Positions 1 to 5,609 of a stretch of 6,116 bases of DNA are shown here, in pieces. This DNA is from Methanobacteriota archaeon (GTDB lineage: Archaea > Thermoplasmatota > Poseidoniia > Poseidoniales > Thalassarchaeaceae), in the NCBI GenBank assembly GCA_002685895.1, contig NYYK01000080.1:2207-8322 (forward strand). Direction: 5' to 3'. Below the pieces are notes generated by a model, which worked only from the letters and a program-made list of their open reading frames with translations, was not told where the DNA came from and did not search any database. Each line of letters starts with the position of its first letter. Position 1 is the stretch's first letter. The position numbers and the translations under genes were made by a program.

Positions 1-465
1 GGAAATCGTGGAGGTAATCGTGACAACCGAGGTGGAGATCGTGGAGGATACCAAGGGAATCGCGGTGGCGACCGAGGAGGAAACAGAGGTGGAAACCGGG
101 GTAGTTATCAAGGAAATCGCGGAGGTGACCGTGGCGGATACCAAGGGAATCGCGGTGGCGACCGAGGTGGACGCAGCAACTACGGTGGAAATCGTGGAGA
201 TAATCGTGGCAATCGAGGTGGCGACAGAGGTGGACGCAGCAACTACGGTGGAAATCGTGGAGATAATCGTGACAATCGAGGTGGCGACAGAGGTGGAAAC
301 CGAGGAGGTGACCGTGGCGGAAACAGAGGTGGCAATCGTGACAGTAATCGTAGCAACCGAGGAGGAGCACGTCACTGGGGTGGTCGAGATGCAGGGGCAA
401 AGAAGGGCTATCATCGAAAGAAGCAAAAGCCGAATAATCCATTCCGCAAGAAGAGAGATGATTGA
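1..465 (+). CDS. C-terminal RGG-repeat tail of a truncated protein, probably RNA-binding (DEAD-box helicase tail possible)
   Basis: The frame is open from base 1 and ends at TGA 463-465, so only the last 154 residues are seen and there is no start codon. About residues 1-122 are almost entirely Gly, Arg, Asn and Asp in RGG, GGDRGG and GGNRGG units, with a few Tyr (GGYQGNRGG, RSNYGGNRG). A tail of about 30 residues follows: one Trp (HWGGRD), then a Lys/Arg-rich end (KKGYHRKKQKPNNPFRKK). RGG boxes bind RNA and are typically disordered. In archaea and bacteria such tails are common on DEAD-box RNA helicases and RNA-binding proteins, so a helicase tail is my best guess, but no catalytic domain lies in the window. 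The composition (Gly codons GGT/GGA/GGC, Arg CGT/CGA/AGA) and the clean stop next to a convergent gene support this frame. Reading frame 2 is also open across the repeats but gives only a VEIVE-type repeat artefact. Confidence 0.85.
   Translation, partial: GNRGGNRDNRGGDRGGYQGNRGGDRGGNRGGNRGSYQGNRGGDRGGYQGNRGGDRGGRSNYGGNRGDNRGNRGGDRGGRSNYGGNRGDNRDNRGGDRGGNRGGDRGGNRGGNRDSNRSNRGGARHWGGRDAGAKKGYHRKKQKPNNPFRKKRDD
46..167 (+). repeat. Pair of 32-bp direct repeats, 90 bp apart, in the RGG region
   Basis: The 32 bases at 46-77 recur exactly at 136-167 (offset 90 bp, 30 codons). They encode the GYQGNRGGDRG part of the tail. Just upstream of each copy (base 45 against 135) there is one mismatch, and similarity then fades. 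Together with the 63-bp duplication this shows the tail growing by in-frame duplication at more than one scale. Confidence 0.85.
166..291 (+). repeat. 63-bp tandem duplication within the RGG coding region
   Basis: Two adjacent 63-bp copies lie at 166-228 and 229-291. They are identical except for one base: G209 in the first copy and A272 in the second, which changes Gly (GGC) to Asp (GAC). Each copy encodes 21 residues beginning GGRSNYGGNRGDNR. The length is a multiple of three, so the frame is kept. Near-identity at the DNA level, including synonymous positions, points to a recent duplication by slippage or unequal recombination. Confidence 0.92.
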
Positions 466-468
466 TTC

Positions 469-678
469 TCAAAGAGTTAGGCCGCACTCTGAACAGTACT
501 TTTCACCACGCCTTTCATCTCTCTTTATCGAATATTTCTTGCATTCTGGACATGGCGGTAATCCCGTATTTGTCTTTTTCACTCTGCGAAACCTACGAGG
601 AATTGGCAATCGTGGCCACCCATTCTTCGGCTTGCGTACCTTCGGCATTACTTCCCCTATACCTTGTCGTTTCGTCAT
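469..678 (-). CDS. Small basic TFIIB-type zinc-ribbon protein
   Basis: A 69-residue protein. Its C-terminal third is a zinc ribbon with C43-P-E-C46 and C62-S-E-C65, a 15-residue spacer and a CGLTL end. This is the layout of the N-terminal zinc ribbon of archaeal transcription factor B (CPxC, Asp/Arg-rich loop, GExxC, then CGLVL). The cyclin folds of TFB are absent, so it is not TFB itself. Residues 1-37 are strongly basic (KVRKPK, RRFRRVKK), which suggests nucleic-acid or ribosome binding. The stop at 469-471 lies 3 bp from the stop of the convergent RGG gene. The start is uncertain. ATG at 676-678 has a purine-rich GAAGAAGG immediately before it with no spacing. An internal ATG at 646-648 (59 residues, beginning MPKVRKPK) has GGGGAAG a few bases upstream and may be the true start. 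The cysteine pattern makes the frame credible; the exact role is unknown. Confidence 0.8.
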   Translation of the reverse strand: MTKRQGIGEVMPKVRKPKNGWPRLPIPRRFRRVKKTNTGLPPCPECKKYSIKRDERRGEKYCSECGLTL

Positions 679-748
679 CCTTCTTCAAGAATTCCAATGA
701 GAGAGGGCCAGTCACTTAGTCAAGCGTTGATTTCTGTTAGATAAGCAC

Positions 749-755
749 AAATATT
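749..755 (+). promoter_or_regulatory. Possible TATA element for the phosphatase gene
   Basis: An AAATATT stretch is centred about 25 bp upstream of the ATG at 777, and no Shine-Dalgarno sequence precedes that ATG. In archaea this spacing fits a leaderless transcript that begins at or next to the start codon. The call rests on position and composition only, and the element is weak. Confidence 0.35.
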
Positions 756-776
756 CTTCCACATTGTCGACTAACA

Positions 777-2147
777 ATGTCAGTGCGGATACTACTGCCT
801 CTGCTCTTCATGCTGCTACTGTCTCCAATGGCTTCAGCCCAAAGCCTCGGTGAGGCTCTGCAAGAATGTCCCGGCACCCTGACTGGTAGTACAGAGCCAA
901 GACAAATCCACCTACAATTAACCGATAATCCCTCGAAAGTGGTGGTAATGTGGGCTACCGCACGCAGGGGAAATGCTGTGGTTGAATGGAATGGACAAAG
1001 TGCTGATGGTGATTCATATTGCTATAATCATGATATGGCATTTCATATGGCAAGCATGACTGACCTAACTCCGGGAGAAGAGGTTACTTACCGTGTTGGT
1101 GACGGTAATGATTGGTCACAAGAATACACATTCACCCCTATTGATATAGAGGCGGAGCGATTTGAATGGATTGCTATTGCAGATCATGGTGATTCATCAG
1201 AAGCTCTTGATGTGAGTGAGGCGATTATTGCTGATACCACTGCACAAATGGTGACAATCTCTGGAGATATTTCCTATGCTGATGGAGAACAATCCGTTTG
1301 GGATGATTGGTTTGCTAACCAAGAGGCAAGTATGACCCGCATTCCTTGGGTTACTGCAGTTGGTAATCACGAAAATGAACCAGGGTTTGAATTCACACCA
1401 TATGCCCATCGCTTTGATGCGGACGAAGTCAAAGAAGCGGAGCCATTTTGGTATAGCAGAGACTTTTCTGGTGTACACATGGTATTCATGTCAACCGAGC
1501 ATGATTATGATTCTAGCAGTGTTCAATATGCTGCTTTGGAGGCTGATTTGTCTGCGGCTGATGCAAACCGAGAACAGCGCCCATTCATTGTGGTAATTGC
1601 CCACAAACCCATGTATTCAAGCAATGGATACCATGGTTCGGAAATTGCTTTGCGTGTAGCGGTAGAAGAATTATATCAAAATCATGGAGTAGATTTGGTA
1701 ATTGCAGGTCATGATCATTTCTATGAGCGAACTTGGCCAGTTTACCAAGAGGAGCCCCAAACCTTTGGAGATGAGGATGGCACACTCTTTGGTCAGGGCT
1801 CGGGTCCAATTCATATCGTGGCTGGTAATGCAGGGCGTACTCCGTATACGGAAATGGATGAACCTCAACCTGCTTGGTCGGCATATCGGGAAGTGGATAC
1901 TTTTGGTTACATGAAATTAATCTATGACGGAGAATCTCGAAGCCTTTCCTTCACATTTCATCGTACAGATGAAACAATTGGTGACCAATTCACAATACAG
2001 GAAGGTGTTTTGAATGAAAAAATGGAAGAGCAATTCCAATTCATTCCTGGATTTGGTACGCTGTTGCCAGTGATTTCCATAATCTGTGCAGCATTTTTCC
2101 GCAATGATAGTCATTGCTGTAGCGAGTCTGATATGGTATCTTGTTAA
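777..2147 (+). CDS. Secreted purple-acid-phosphatase-like metallophosphoesterase
   Basis: A 456-residue protein. Residues 1-21 form a signal peptide (MSVR, hydrophobic Leu-rich core, cleavage near ASA-Q). Residues 41-120 look like the fibronectin-III-like N-terminal domain of purple acid phosphatases (QIHLQLTDNP, VVVMW, LTPGEEVTYRVG). The catalytic metallophosphoesterase domain covers about 130-350 and has all five family motifs: D136-H-G, GD164-IS-Y167, GN197-HE, AH276-KP and GH312-D-H314-FYER. Thus all seven expected ligands of the dinuclear metal centre are present. The likely role is hydrolysis of phosphomonoesters outside the cell, for phosphate scavenging. The C-terminus has PGF at 424-426 followed by a hydrophobic stretch to F441, then one Arg and a Cys/Ser-rich tail, resembling an archaeal PGF-type sorting anchor but with an odd ending that could reflect a frameshift at the T run 2094-2098. 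The gene ends 23 bp from the convergent DUF2061 gene. The exact substrate cannot be told from the sequence. Confidence 0.93.
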   Translation: MSVRILLPLLFMLLLSPMASAQSLGEALQECPGTLTGSTEPRQIHLQLTDNPSKVVVMWATARRGNAVVEWNGQSADGDSYCYNHDMAFHMASMTDLTPGEEVTYRVGDGNDWSQEYTFTPIDIEAERFEWIAIADHGDSSEALDVSEAIIADTTAQMVTISGDISYADGEQSVWDDWFANQEASMTRIPWVTAVGNHENEPGFEFTPYAHRFDADEVKEAEPFWYSRDFSGVHMVFMSTEHDYDSSSVQYAALEADLSAADANREQRPFIVVIAHKPMYSSNGYHGSEIALRVAVEELYQNHGVDLVIAGHDHFYERTWPVYQEEPQTFGDEDGTLFGQGSGPIHIVAGNAGRTPYTEMDEPQPAWSAYREVDTFGYMKLIYDGESRSLSFTFHRTDETIGDQFTIQEGVLNEKMEEQFQFIPGFGTLLPVISIICAAFFRNDSHCCSESDMVSC

Positions 2148-2170
2148 CTAACCGCAAGTGTACCATTAGG

Positions 2171-2398
2171 TTATTCAGGTGTTGATTCCTGTATGTGCCC
2201 CCACGAAACCATCTCCCATCCTCTTTCGTGCATGTAGTAGAAGGCCATCTTCAGAGGGAATTCGATGATAATGAACCACCCGGCCGTCTCAACTGCTGCA
2301 TCAGGGTTGAGACCTGCTGCAATCACAGCTCCTGTTAGGGTTGCTATGACTCTCCAAAGTAATGTCTTCGCCAATACTCTTTTTCTTGAATACTCCAT
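2171..2398 (-). CDS. DUF2061 family small membrane protein
   Basis: A 75-residue protein that fits the DUF2061 family over its whole length: K11-T-x-x-W15-R-V-I-A at the start of the first helix, a second helix at about 37-55 containing E46 and K50, then YYMHERGW (H57, E58, R59, W61) and a final SWG. There are two predicted membrane helices (about 14-30 and 37-55) with a short loop at NPD (31-33). Function in the family is not established; members are small integral membrane proteins of bacteria and archaea. The start at ATG 2396-2398 has a GAGGT a few bases upstream. The gene is convergent with the phosphatase gene and divergent from the TPR gene. No key residue of the family pattern appears to be missing. 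Confidence 0.9.
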   Translation of the reverse strand: MEYSRKRVLAKTLLWRVIATLTGAVIAAGLNPDAAVETAGWFIIIEFPLKMAFYYMHERGWEMVSWGHIQESTPE

Positions 2399-2511
2399 GG
2401 ACCTCTGACCACAATCCGGCTATTCTCCTTTTGGTATCAAAGAATGTGTATCTGGCAATAATCGAAAAGGCGGGCCGGTGGGATTGAGAACCTAAGCCCA
2501 CTCGCGAGGAT
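2399..2511. promoter_or_regulatory. Divergent intergenic region with presumed promoters for both flanking genes
   Basis: These 113 bp separate the DUF2061 gene (minus) from the TPR gene (plus), so both must be transcribed from here unless longer transcripts exist. AT-rich patches at 2431-2442 and 2455-2465 could hold TATA elements, but none matches well enough to name. Just before the TPR start there is a GAGG at 2506-2509. Confidence 0.4.
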
Positions 2512-3519
2512 ATGGCAATTGATGTTGAAGACCTGTGGCTACAGGCCATCGATGCTCAAGATGAGGGTGACAGGGACGAGATGTGTCGCCTTTCTGATGA
2601 TATAATTGCTGCTGAACCAGAGTACGCTGAAGCATGGTGGATGCGAGCAAATCTTGAGTTACCTGCACAAGGAATGCCTAATCTTCGTGAAGCCTCTAGA
2701 TGCTTACGCGCTTGTCGTAAGGTAGTGGAATATGATCCTGAAAACCGTAGAGCATGGTGGAGAGGAGGGCAAATCCTTGTTGAAGAACTTGGTATGCTCG
2801 AAGAAGCACTATCTTGGTGGCAACTACGACGAGAAGTATCACCTACAGACCCTGAACCACTGATTGAACAAGTGGCGATACTAGCTGATTTGGGGCAGTA
2901 TGGTATCGCTTCAGAACGCTTGAATCAACTTTGGATGGAGGGGATGGACGCGATGGCACACTCACAATTGATGCGTATTGCTCGCCTTCATGGTACCGTG
3001 AAAAAAGCCGCAGAAAGAGAAAAGACCCTTGTTTTTCGGCCTTGGGAAAAGGACCACCCTGGGTGGAAAGACATAGAATTTCAACGCCGGAGGAAGCCTG
3101 CATCTGAACAGTTGACCTTTCTCATGCTGGCAGGACCAATTGTGATGATTGAAGTAATGCTTTGGAATACAATTGAATTCTCTGGCTCAATTTGGCTTCC
3201 GATGATAACTGGGTTCCTTCTTGTCGTTGCAACTGTTCTTCTAGGGATTAAATGGTCAAAATCACTCACAATGCGACTCAACAGGCCGGCCTACAATGTC
3301 ATTCGCGCAACTGATGTTGAGATGAGTTCAGGAAAAGTTTGTTTCCCTGAAAAATGGCGGCCACTAAGACTGTATCAGTCACTACTGAAGTACCGCACGA
3401 CTGCATTCCAAGAAAGGTTGCAGATGGTAGTTGATGCAGGGGAGCCTTTGCCGAACAACTGGAAACCAAAAATTCCTGACATGACAACAGTTGACCTAAT
3501 TTTCATTGAAGAAGAATGA
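2512..3519 (+). CDS. TPR-like repeat protein with two membrane helices, family not recognised
   Basis: A 335-residue protein. Residues 1-160 are helical repeats with TPR character: AEPEYAEAWWMRANLEL, then YDPENRRAWWRGGQ with LGMLEEALSWWQLRREV, then TDPEPLIEQVAILADLGQYGIASERL. These show the alternating small residues, the Pro that begins each unit, and an unusual number of WW pairs (42-43, 82-83, 102-103). A basic linker (about 160-195, QRRRK) leads to two hydrophobic helices at about 201-219 and 227-246, and then an 89-residue C-terminal domain with no motif I know. TPR regions bind proteins, so a membrane-tethered scaffold is plausible, with both ends probably cytoplasmic (inference). There is no signal peptide. 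The start is bounded by an in-frame TGA at 2485-2487. GAGG (2506-2509) lies very close to the ATG. It is followed after 16 bp by alkD on the same strand and may be co-transcribed with it. Confidence 0.85.
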   Translation: MAIDVEDLWLQAIDAQDEGDRDEMCRLSDDIIAAEPEYAEAWWMRANLELPAQGMPNLREASRCLRACRKVVEYDPENRRAWWRGGQILVEELGMLEEALSWWQLRREVSPTDPEPLIEQVAILADLGQYGIASERLNQLWMEGMDAMAHSQLMRIARLHGTVKKAAEREKTLVFRPWEKDHPGWKDIEFQRRRKPASEQLTFLMLAGPIVMIEVMLWNTIEFSGSIWLPMITGFLLVVATVLLGIKWSKSLTMRLNRPAYNVIRATDVEMSSGKVCFPEKWRPLRLYQSLLKYRTTAFQERLQMVVDAGEPLPNNWKPKIPDMTTVDLIFIEEE

Positions 3520-3525
3520 TTCGTT

Positions 3526-3530
3526 GGTGA
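3526..3530 (+). promoter_or_regulatory. GGTGA ribosome binding site that fixes the alkD start
   Basis: GGTGA, the typical archaeal Shine-Dalgarno core, lies 5 nt upstream of ATG 3536-3538. This favours that ATG over an in-frame TTG at 3506, which lies inside the end of the TPR gene and has no such site. It also shows that alkD can be translated from an internal position in a longer transcript. Confidence 0.7.
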
Positions 3531-3535
3531 ATTAT

Positions 3536-4222
3536 ATGATAACTTCAGACATTACTGAATTTATCAGCCACAAATTATCAGAAAATGCAAACCCTCAAGA
3601 TGCCGTTCATATGCAAGCCTACATGAAAACAGAAATGCCATTCTATGGTGTAAAATCACCAATAATAAATGCAATTGTTAGTGATGCAAAGAAATTATTT
3701 CCCATCAAAACTCAAAATGAATATAATGACATAATAACAAAAATTTGGTCTTTATCTCATCGTGAGGAAAAACATATTTCAATTAAACTTGCCACAAAAT
3801 GGAAGCAGTTTATCACATTAGATGCACTTCCCTTGTATGAAAAAATGATTAGAGAGGGGCAATGGTGGGATTTCATCGATCCTATTTCACAAAATTTGGT
3901 TGGTAAATTACTAGAAAATCACCGTACTGAAATGAATTCTATCTTAGATAAATGGATTGAAGATGATAACTTTTGGATTAGGAGAAGCGCTATACTATCT
4001 CATAATCGACACAAACAAAATACAGACCAAGAAAAATTGTTAGACTATTGCCTTCAATGCGCACATGAAAAAGAATTCTTCATTCGAAAAGCAATTGGAT
4101 GGGCTCTGAGAGAATACTCCAAAACTGAACCTGAAGTAGTTTCAAATTTTATTGAAGAGCATAGCGAATTGCTCTCAAATCTCTCAAAAAGAGAAGGTAT
4201 GAAGCATATCAACAGAGTTTGA
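3536..4222 (+). CDS. alkD: AlkD-type DNA alkylation repair enzyme (DNA glycosylase, HEAT-like repeats)
   Basis: A 228-residue protein of the DNA alkylation repair family (PF08713), close to the length of Bacillus cereus AlkD (about 237). AlkD enzymes excise N3- and N7-alkylpurines from DNA without flipping the base, using a HEAT-like solenoid. Visible signatures, numbered from ATG 3536: MPFYGVKSP (34-42), WWDFIDP (110-116), FWIRRSAIL (146-154), FFIRKAIGWALREYSKT (181-197) and a C-terminal SKREGMKHI. The key residues of B. cereus AlkD, as I recall them (W109, D113, R148, W187), match W111, D115, R150 and W189 here with a constant offset of 2, so activity is likely kept. Hand counts of four 60-base lines give about 28% GC, against about 48% in the upstream gene and 52% in the downstream one. 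Similarity to bacterial AlkD and this composition suggest recent transfer. The stop is 3 bp from the convergent SAHH stop. Confidence 0.93.
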   Translation: MITSDITEFISHKLSENANPQDAVHMQAYMKTEMPFYGVKSPIINAIVSDAKKLFPIKTQNEYNDIITKIWSLSHREEKHISIKLATKWKQFITLDALPLYEKMIREGQWWDFIDPISQNLVGKLLENHRTEMNSILDKWIEDDNFWIRRSAILSHNRHKQNTDQEKLLDYCLQCAHEKEFFIRKAIGWALREYSKTEPEVVSNFIEEHSELLSNLSKREGMKHINRV

Positions 4223-4225
4223 GTG

Positions 4226-5515
4226 TCATGTGCCATGAGAGTAATCTTCGTGGTACGCTTTTTGCTCAGGGGTGAGGGTGTCAATTGACTTACCCTCAGC
4301 GGCGAGTTTCAATGCTGCCAATTCAGAATCTTGTTGGTGAGTAATATCGTAAACCTGATTTTCGTATGAGTGGCCCTCTTCAGCAAGCCTACATAGTGAA
4401 AGGAATTGATTGGCAAAAGACATGTCCATTACTTCTGATGGATGACCCTCGGCTGCTGCCAAATTGACTAGTCTCCCTCTAGCAAGAAGGTGAATTCTGC
4501 GGCCATTCGATAGCGTGAACTCTTCATTATCAGTGCGAATGGTACGAACTGAATCGGCCAAAGATTCAAGATCTGGAATATTGATTTCACAATCATAATG
4601 TCCAGTGTTGCAGATAATTGCGCCCTCCTTCATCAATGAGAAATGACGGCCTACTAAGACATCTACCATTCCAGTAGCAGTGCAGAATATGTCACCAAGA
4701 GGAGCTGCTTCATCCATCGTCATCACTTGGAAGCCGTCCATGTGCGCCTTTAGTGCGGCCAAGGGGTCAATCTCTGTTATCACCACATTTGAGCCCATCC
4801 CTCGGGCCCTGTTAGCTAATCCCTTACCACAGTGACCATATCCAGCAACAACGAAGGTCTTGCCAGCAAGAAGCACTGAAGTTGCTCGCAATATCCCATC
4901 TAGTGTTGATTGGCCTGTACCATGCACATTATCAAAATCCCACTTTGTTATCGCATCATTGACCGCAATCACTGGATACCTTAGTTTACTCGCTGCGCCC
5001 ATTGCACGAAGCCTGTGAACTCCTGTGGTTGTCTCCTCAGTACCACCAATAATTTGCTCTATAGCATCGGTGCGAGCATCGTGAACACGGAAGATTAAGT
5101 CTGCCCCATCGTCCAATGTCAAGGTTGGCTCAGCATCCACCGTCTGGTCGATACACCAATAGAAATCTTCGACTGACTGACCATGCCATGCATAGATCCC
5201 ATAACCCTCACGAGCTAACCAAGCAGCAACATCATCCTGGGTAGAAAGTGGGTTGCATCCTGACCACGATACTTTGGCACCGGCTGCTGCTATTGTTTCG
5301 ATTAGTACTGCTGTCTCTTTTGTTACATGGAGGCAGCCTGCTACTGTCATTCCTGCAAGCGGTTGCTCTACCTCTGCCTTCTTGCGAAGTAATGCGAGCA
5401 CAGGCATTCTACTACGAGCCCAATCGACTCTCAGTGCGCCCTCATCGGCACGGTTGAGGTCGGCTACCTTGTATCCTTCCGCTTCATCCATGAATCGGGC
5501 GGAGCAACCTTTCAT
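4226..5515 (-). CDS. ahcY: Adenosylhomocysteinase (S-adenosyl-L-homocysteine hydrolase)
   Basis: A 429-residue cytoplasmic enzyme that reversibly splits S-adenosylhomocysteine into adenosine and homocysteine, relieving inhibition of methyltransferases. Visible motifs: H63-V-T-K-E-T (substrate site), EETTTGVHRL at 160-169 with E161, NDAITKWDFDN at 186-196 with K191, D195 and N196, then HGTGQSTLDGILRAT. The NAD-binding Rossmann loop is GYGHCGKG (225-232), with E248 in TEIDP for the NAD ribose, ICNTGHYDCEI with H306, and EGHPSEVMDMSFANQ with H358. From E161 onward these align with the human enzyme with a constant offset of 5. The chain ends at EQKAYHEDYSHGT, so it lacks the extra C-terminal Lys and Tyr (K426/Y430 in human) that touch the partner subunit's NAD, as in the shorter archaeal and Thermotoga-type enzymes. 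The start at ATG 5513-5515 is preferred because a TATA-like element lies about 31 bp upstream; ATG 5489-5491 (MDEAEGYKV) is the alternative. Neither has a Shine-Dalgarno site. Confidence 0.97.
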   Translation of the reverse strand: MKGCSARFMDEAEGYKVADLNRADEGALRVDWARSRMPVLALLRKKAEVEQPLAGMTVAGCLHVTKETAVLIETIAAAGAKVSWSGCNPLSTQDDVAAWLAREGYGIYAWHGQSVEDFYWCIDQTVDAEPTLTLDDGADLIFRVHDARTDAIEQIIGGTEETTTGVHRLRAMGAASKLRYPVIAVNDAITKWDFDNVHGTGQSTLDGILRATSVLLAGKTFVVAGYGHCGKGLANRARGMGSNVVITEIDPLAALKAHMDGFQVMTMDEAAPLGDIFCTATGMVDVLVGRHFSLMKEGAIICNTGHYDCEINIPDLESLADSVRTIRTDNEEFTLSNGRRIHLLARGRLVNLAAAEGHPSEVMDMSFANQFLSLCRLAEEGHSYENQVYDITHQQDSELAALKLAAEGKSIDTLTPEQKAYHEDYSHGT

Positions 5516-5542
5516 TCAAAAGGTAACAGGGCGGACCCGTTT

Positions 5543-5550
5543 CCTTTATC
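5543..5550 (-). promoter_or_regulatory. Possible TATA element for the adenosylhomocysteinase gene
   Basis: On the minus strand the sequence reads GATAAAGG, about 31 bp upstream of the ATG at 5515, in otherwise GC-rich surroundings. It fits a leaderless transcript starting at that ATG. The match to the archaeal TATA consensus is weak. Confidence 0.28.
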
Positions 5551-5565
5551 CCAAAGCGAAACGGA

Positions 5566-5596
5566 AAGCCTACGCGGCCGTTAGCCGCGCAGGCTT
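5566..5596 (-). terminator. GC-rich hairpin, probable terminator of the membrane protein gene
   Basis: An inverted repeat has 13-nt arms (5566-5578 and 5584-5596), one mismatched position (A5572 opposite C5590, which is a T/G wobble on the other strand) and a 5-nt loop. It lies 13 bp past the stop of the minus-strand membrane protein gene and upstream of the adenosylhomocysteinase start. On the minus strand the stem is followed by TTTCCGTTTCGCTTT, which has short T runs rather than one long U tract. Archaeal termination relies mainly on U tracts, so a role in mRNA 3'-end stability or processing is also possible. Confidence 0.6.
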
Positions 5597-5609
5597 GTGT
5601 TCAGACTCG

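Noticed and set aside
1..360. Repeats considered as a CRISPR array or intergenic repeat cluster
   Set aside because: Units vary in length, have no unique spacers of constant size, and stay in frame as RGG coding sequence up to a proper stop.
8..700. Long plus-strand frame-2 reading frame rich in Val, Glu, Ile and Thr (VEIVE-type repeats)
   Set aside because: It is the shifted reading of the RGG repeats, runs on through the zinc-ribbon gene on the other strand, and has no natural composition outside the repeat.
1585..1884. Minus-strand open frames inside the phosphatase gene
   Set aside because: They lie wholly within a gene with complete catalytic motifs and show no family features of their own.
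2430..2441. TTTG-GTAT-CAAA inverted repeat in the divergent intergenic region as an operator
   Set aside because: The arms are only four bases and AT-rich; such a match is expected by chance.
2301..2549. Minus-strand open frame overlapping the DUF2061 start and the intergenic region
   Set aside because: It overlaps the well-supported DUF2061 gene in another frame and runs into the start of the TPR gene, with no recognisable domain.
3506..3535. TTG start for alkD, adding ten residues and overlapping the TPR gene
   Set aside because: There is no ribosome binding site before it, while ATG 3536 has GGTGA at the right distance and gives a constant offset to the known AlkD residues.
5516..5609. 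Hairpin upstream of adenosylhomocysteinase as an S-adenosylhomocysteine riboswitch
   Set aside because: The known SAH riboswitch has a different, pseudoknotted layout and is known from bacteria. A TATA-like element lies between the hairpin and the start codon, so the hairpin is probably not in the SAHH mRNA.
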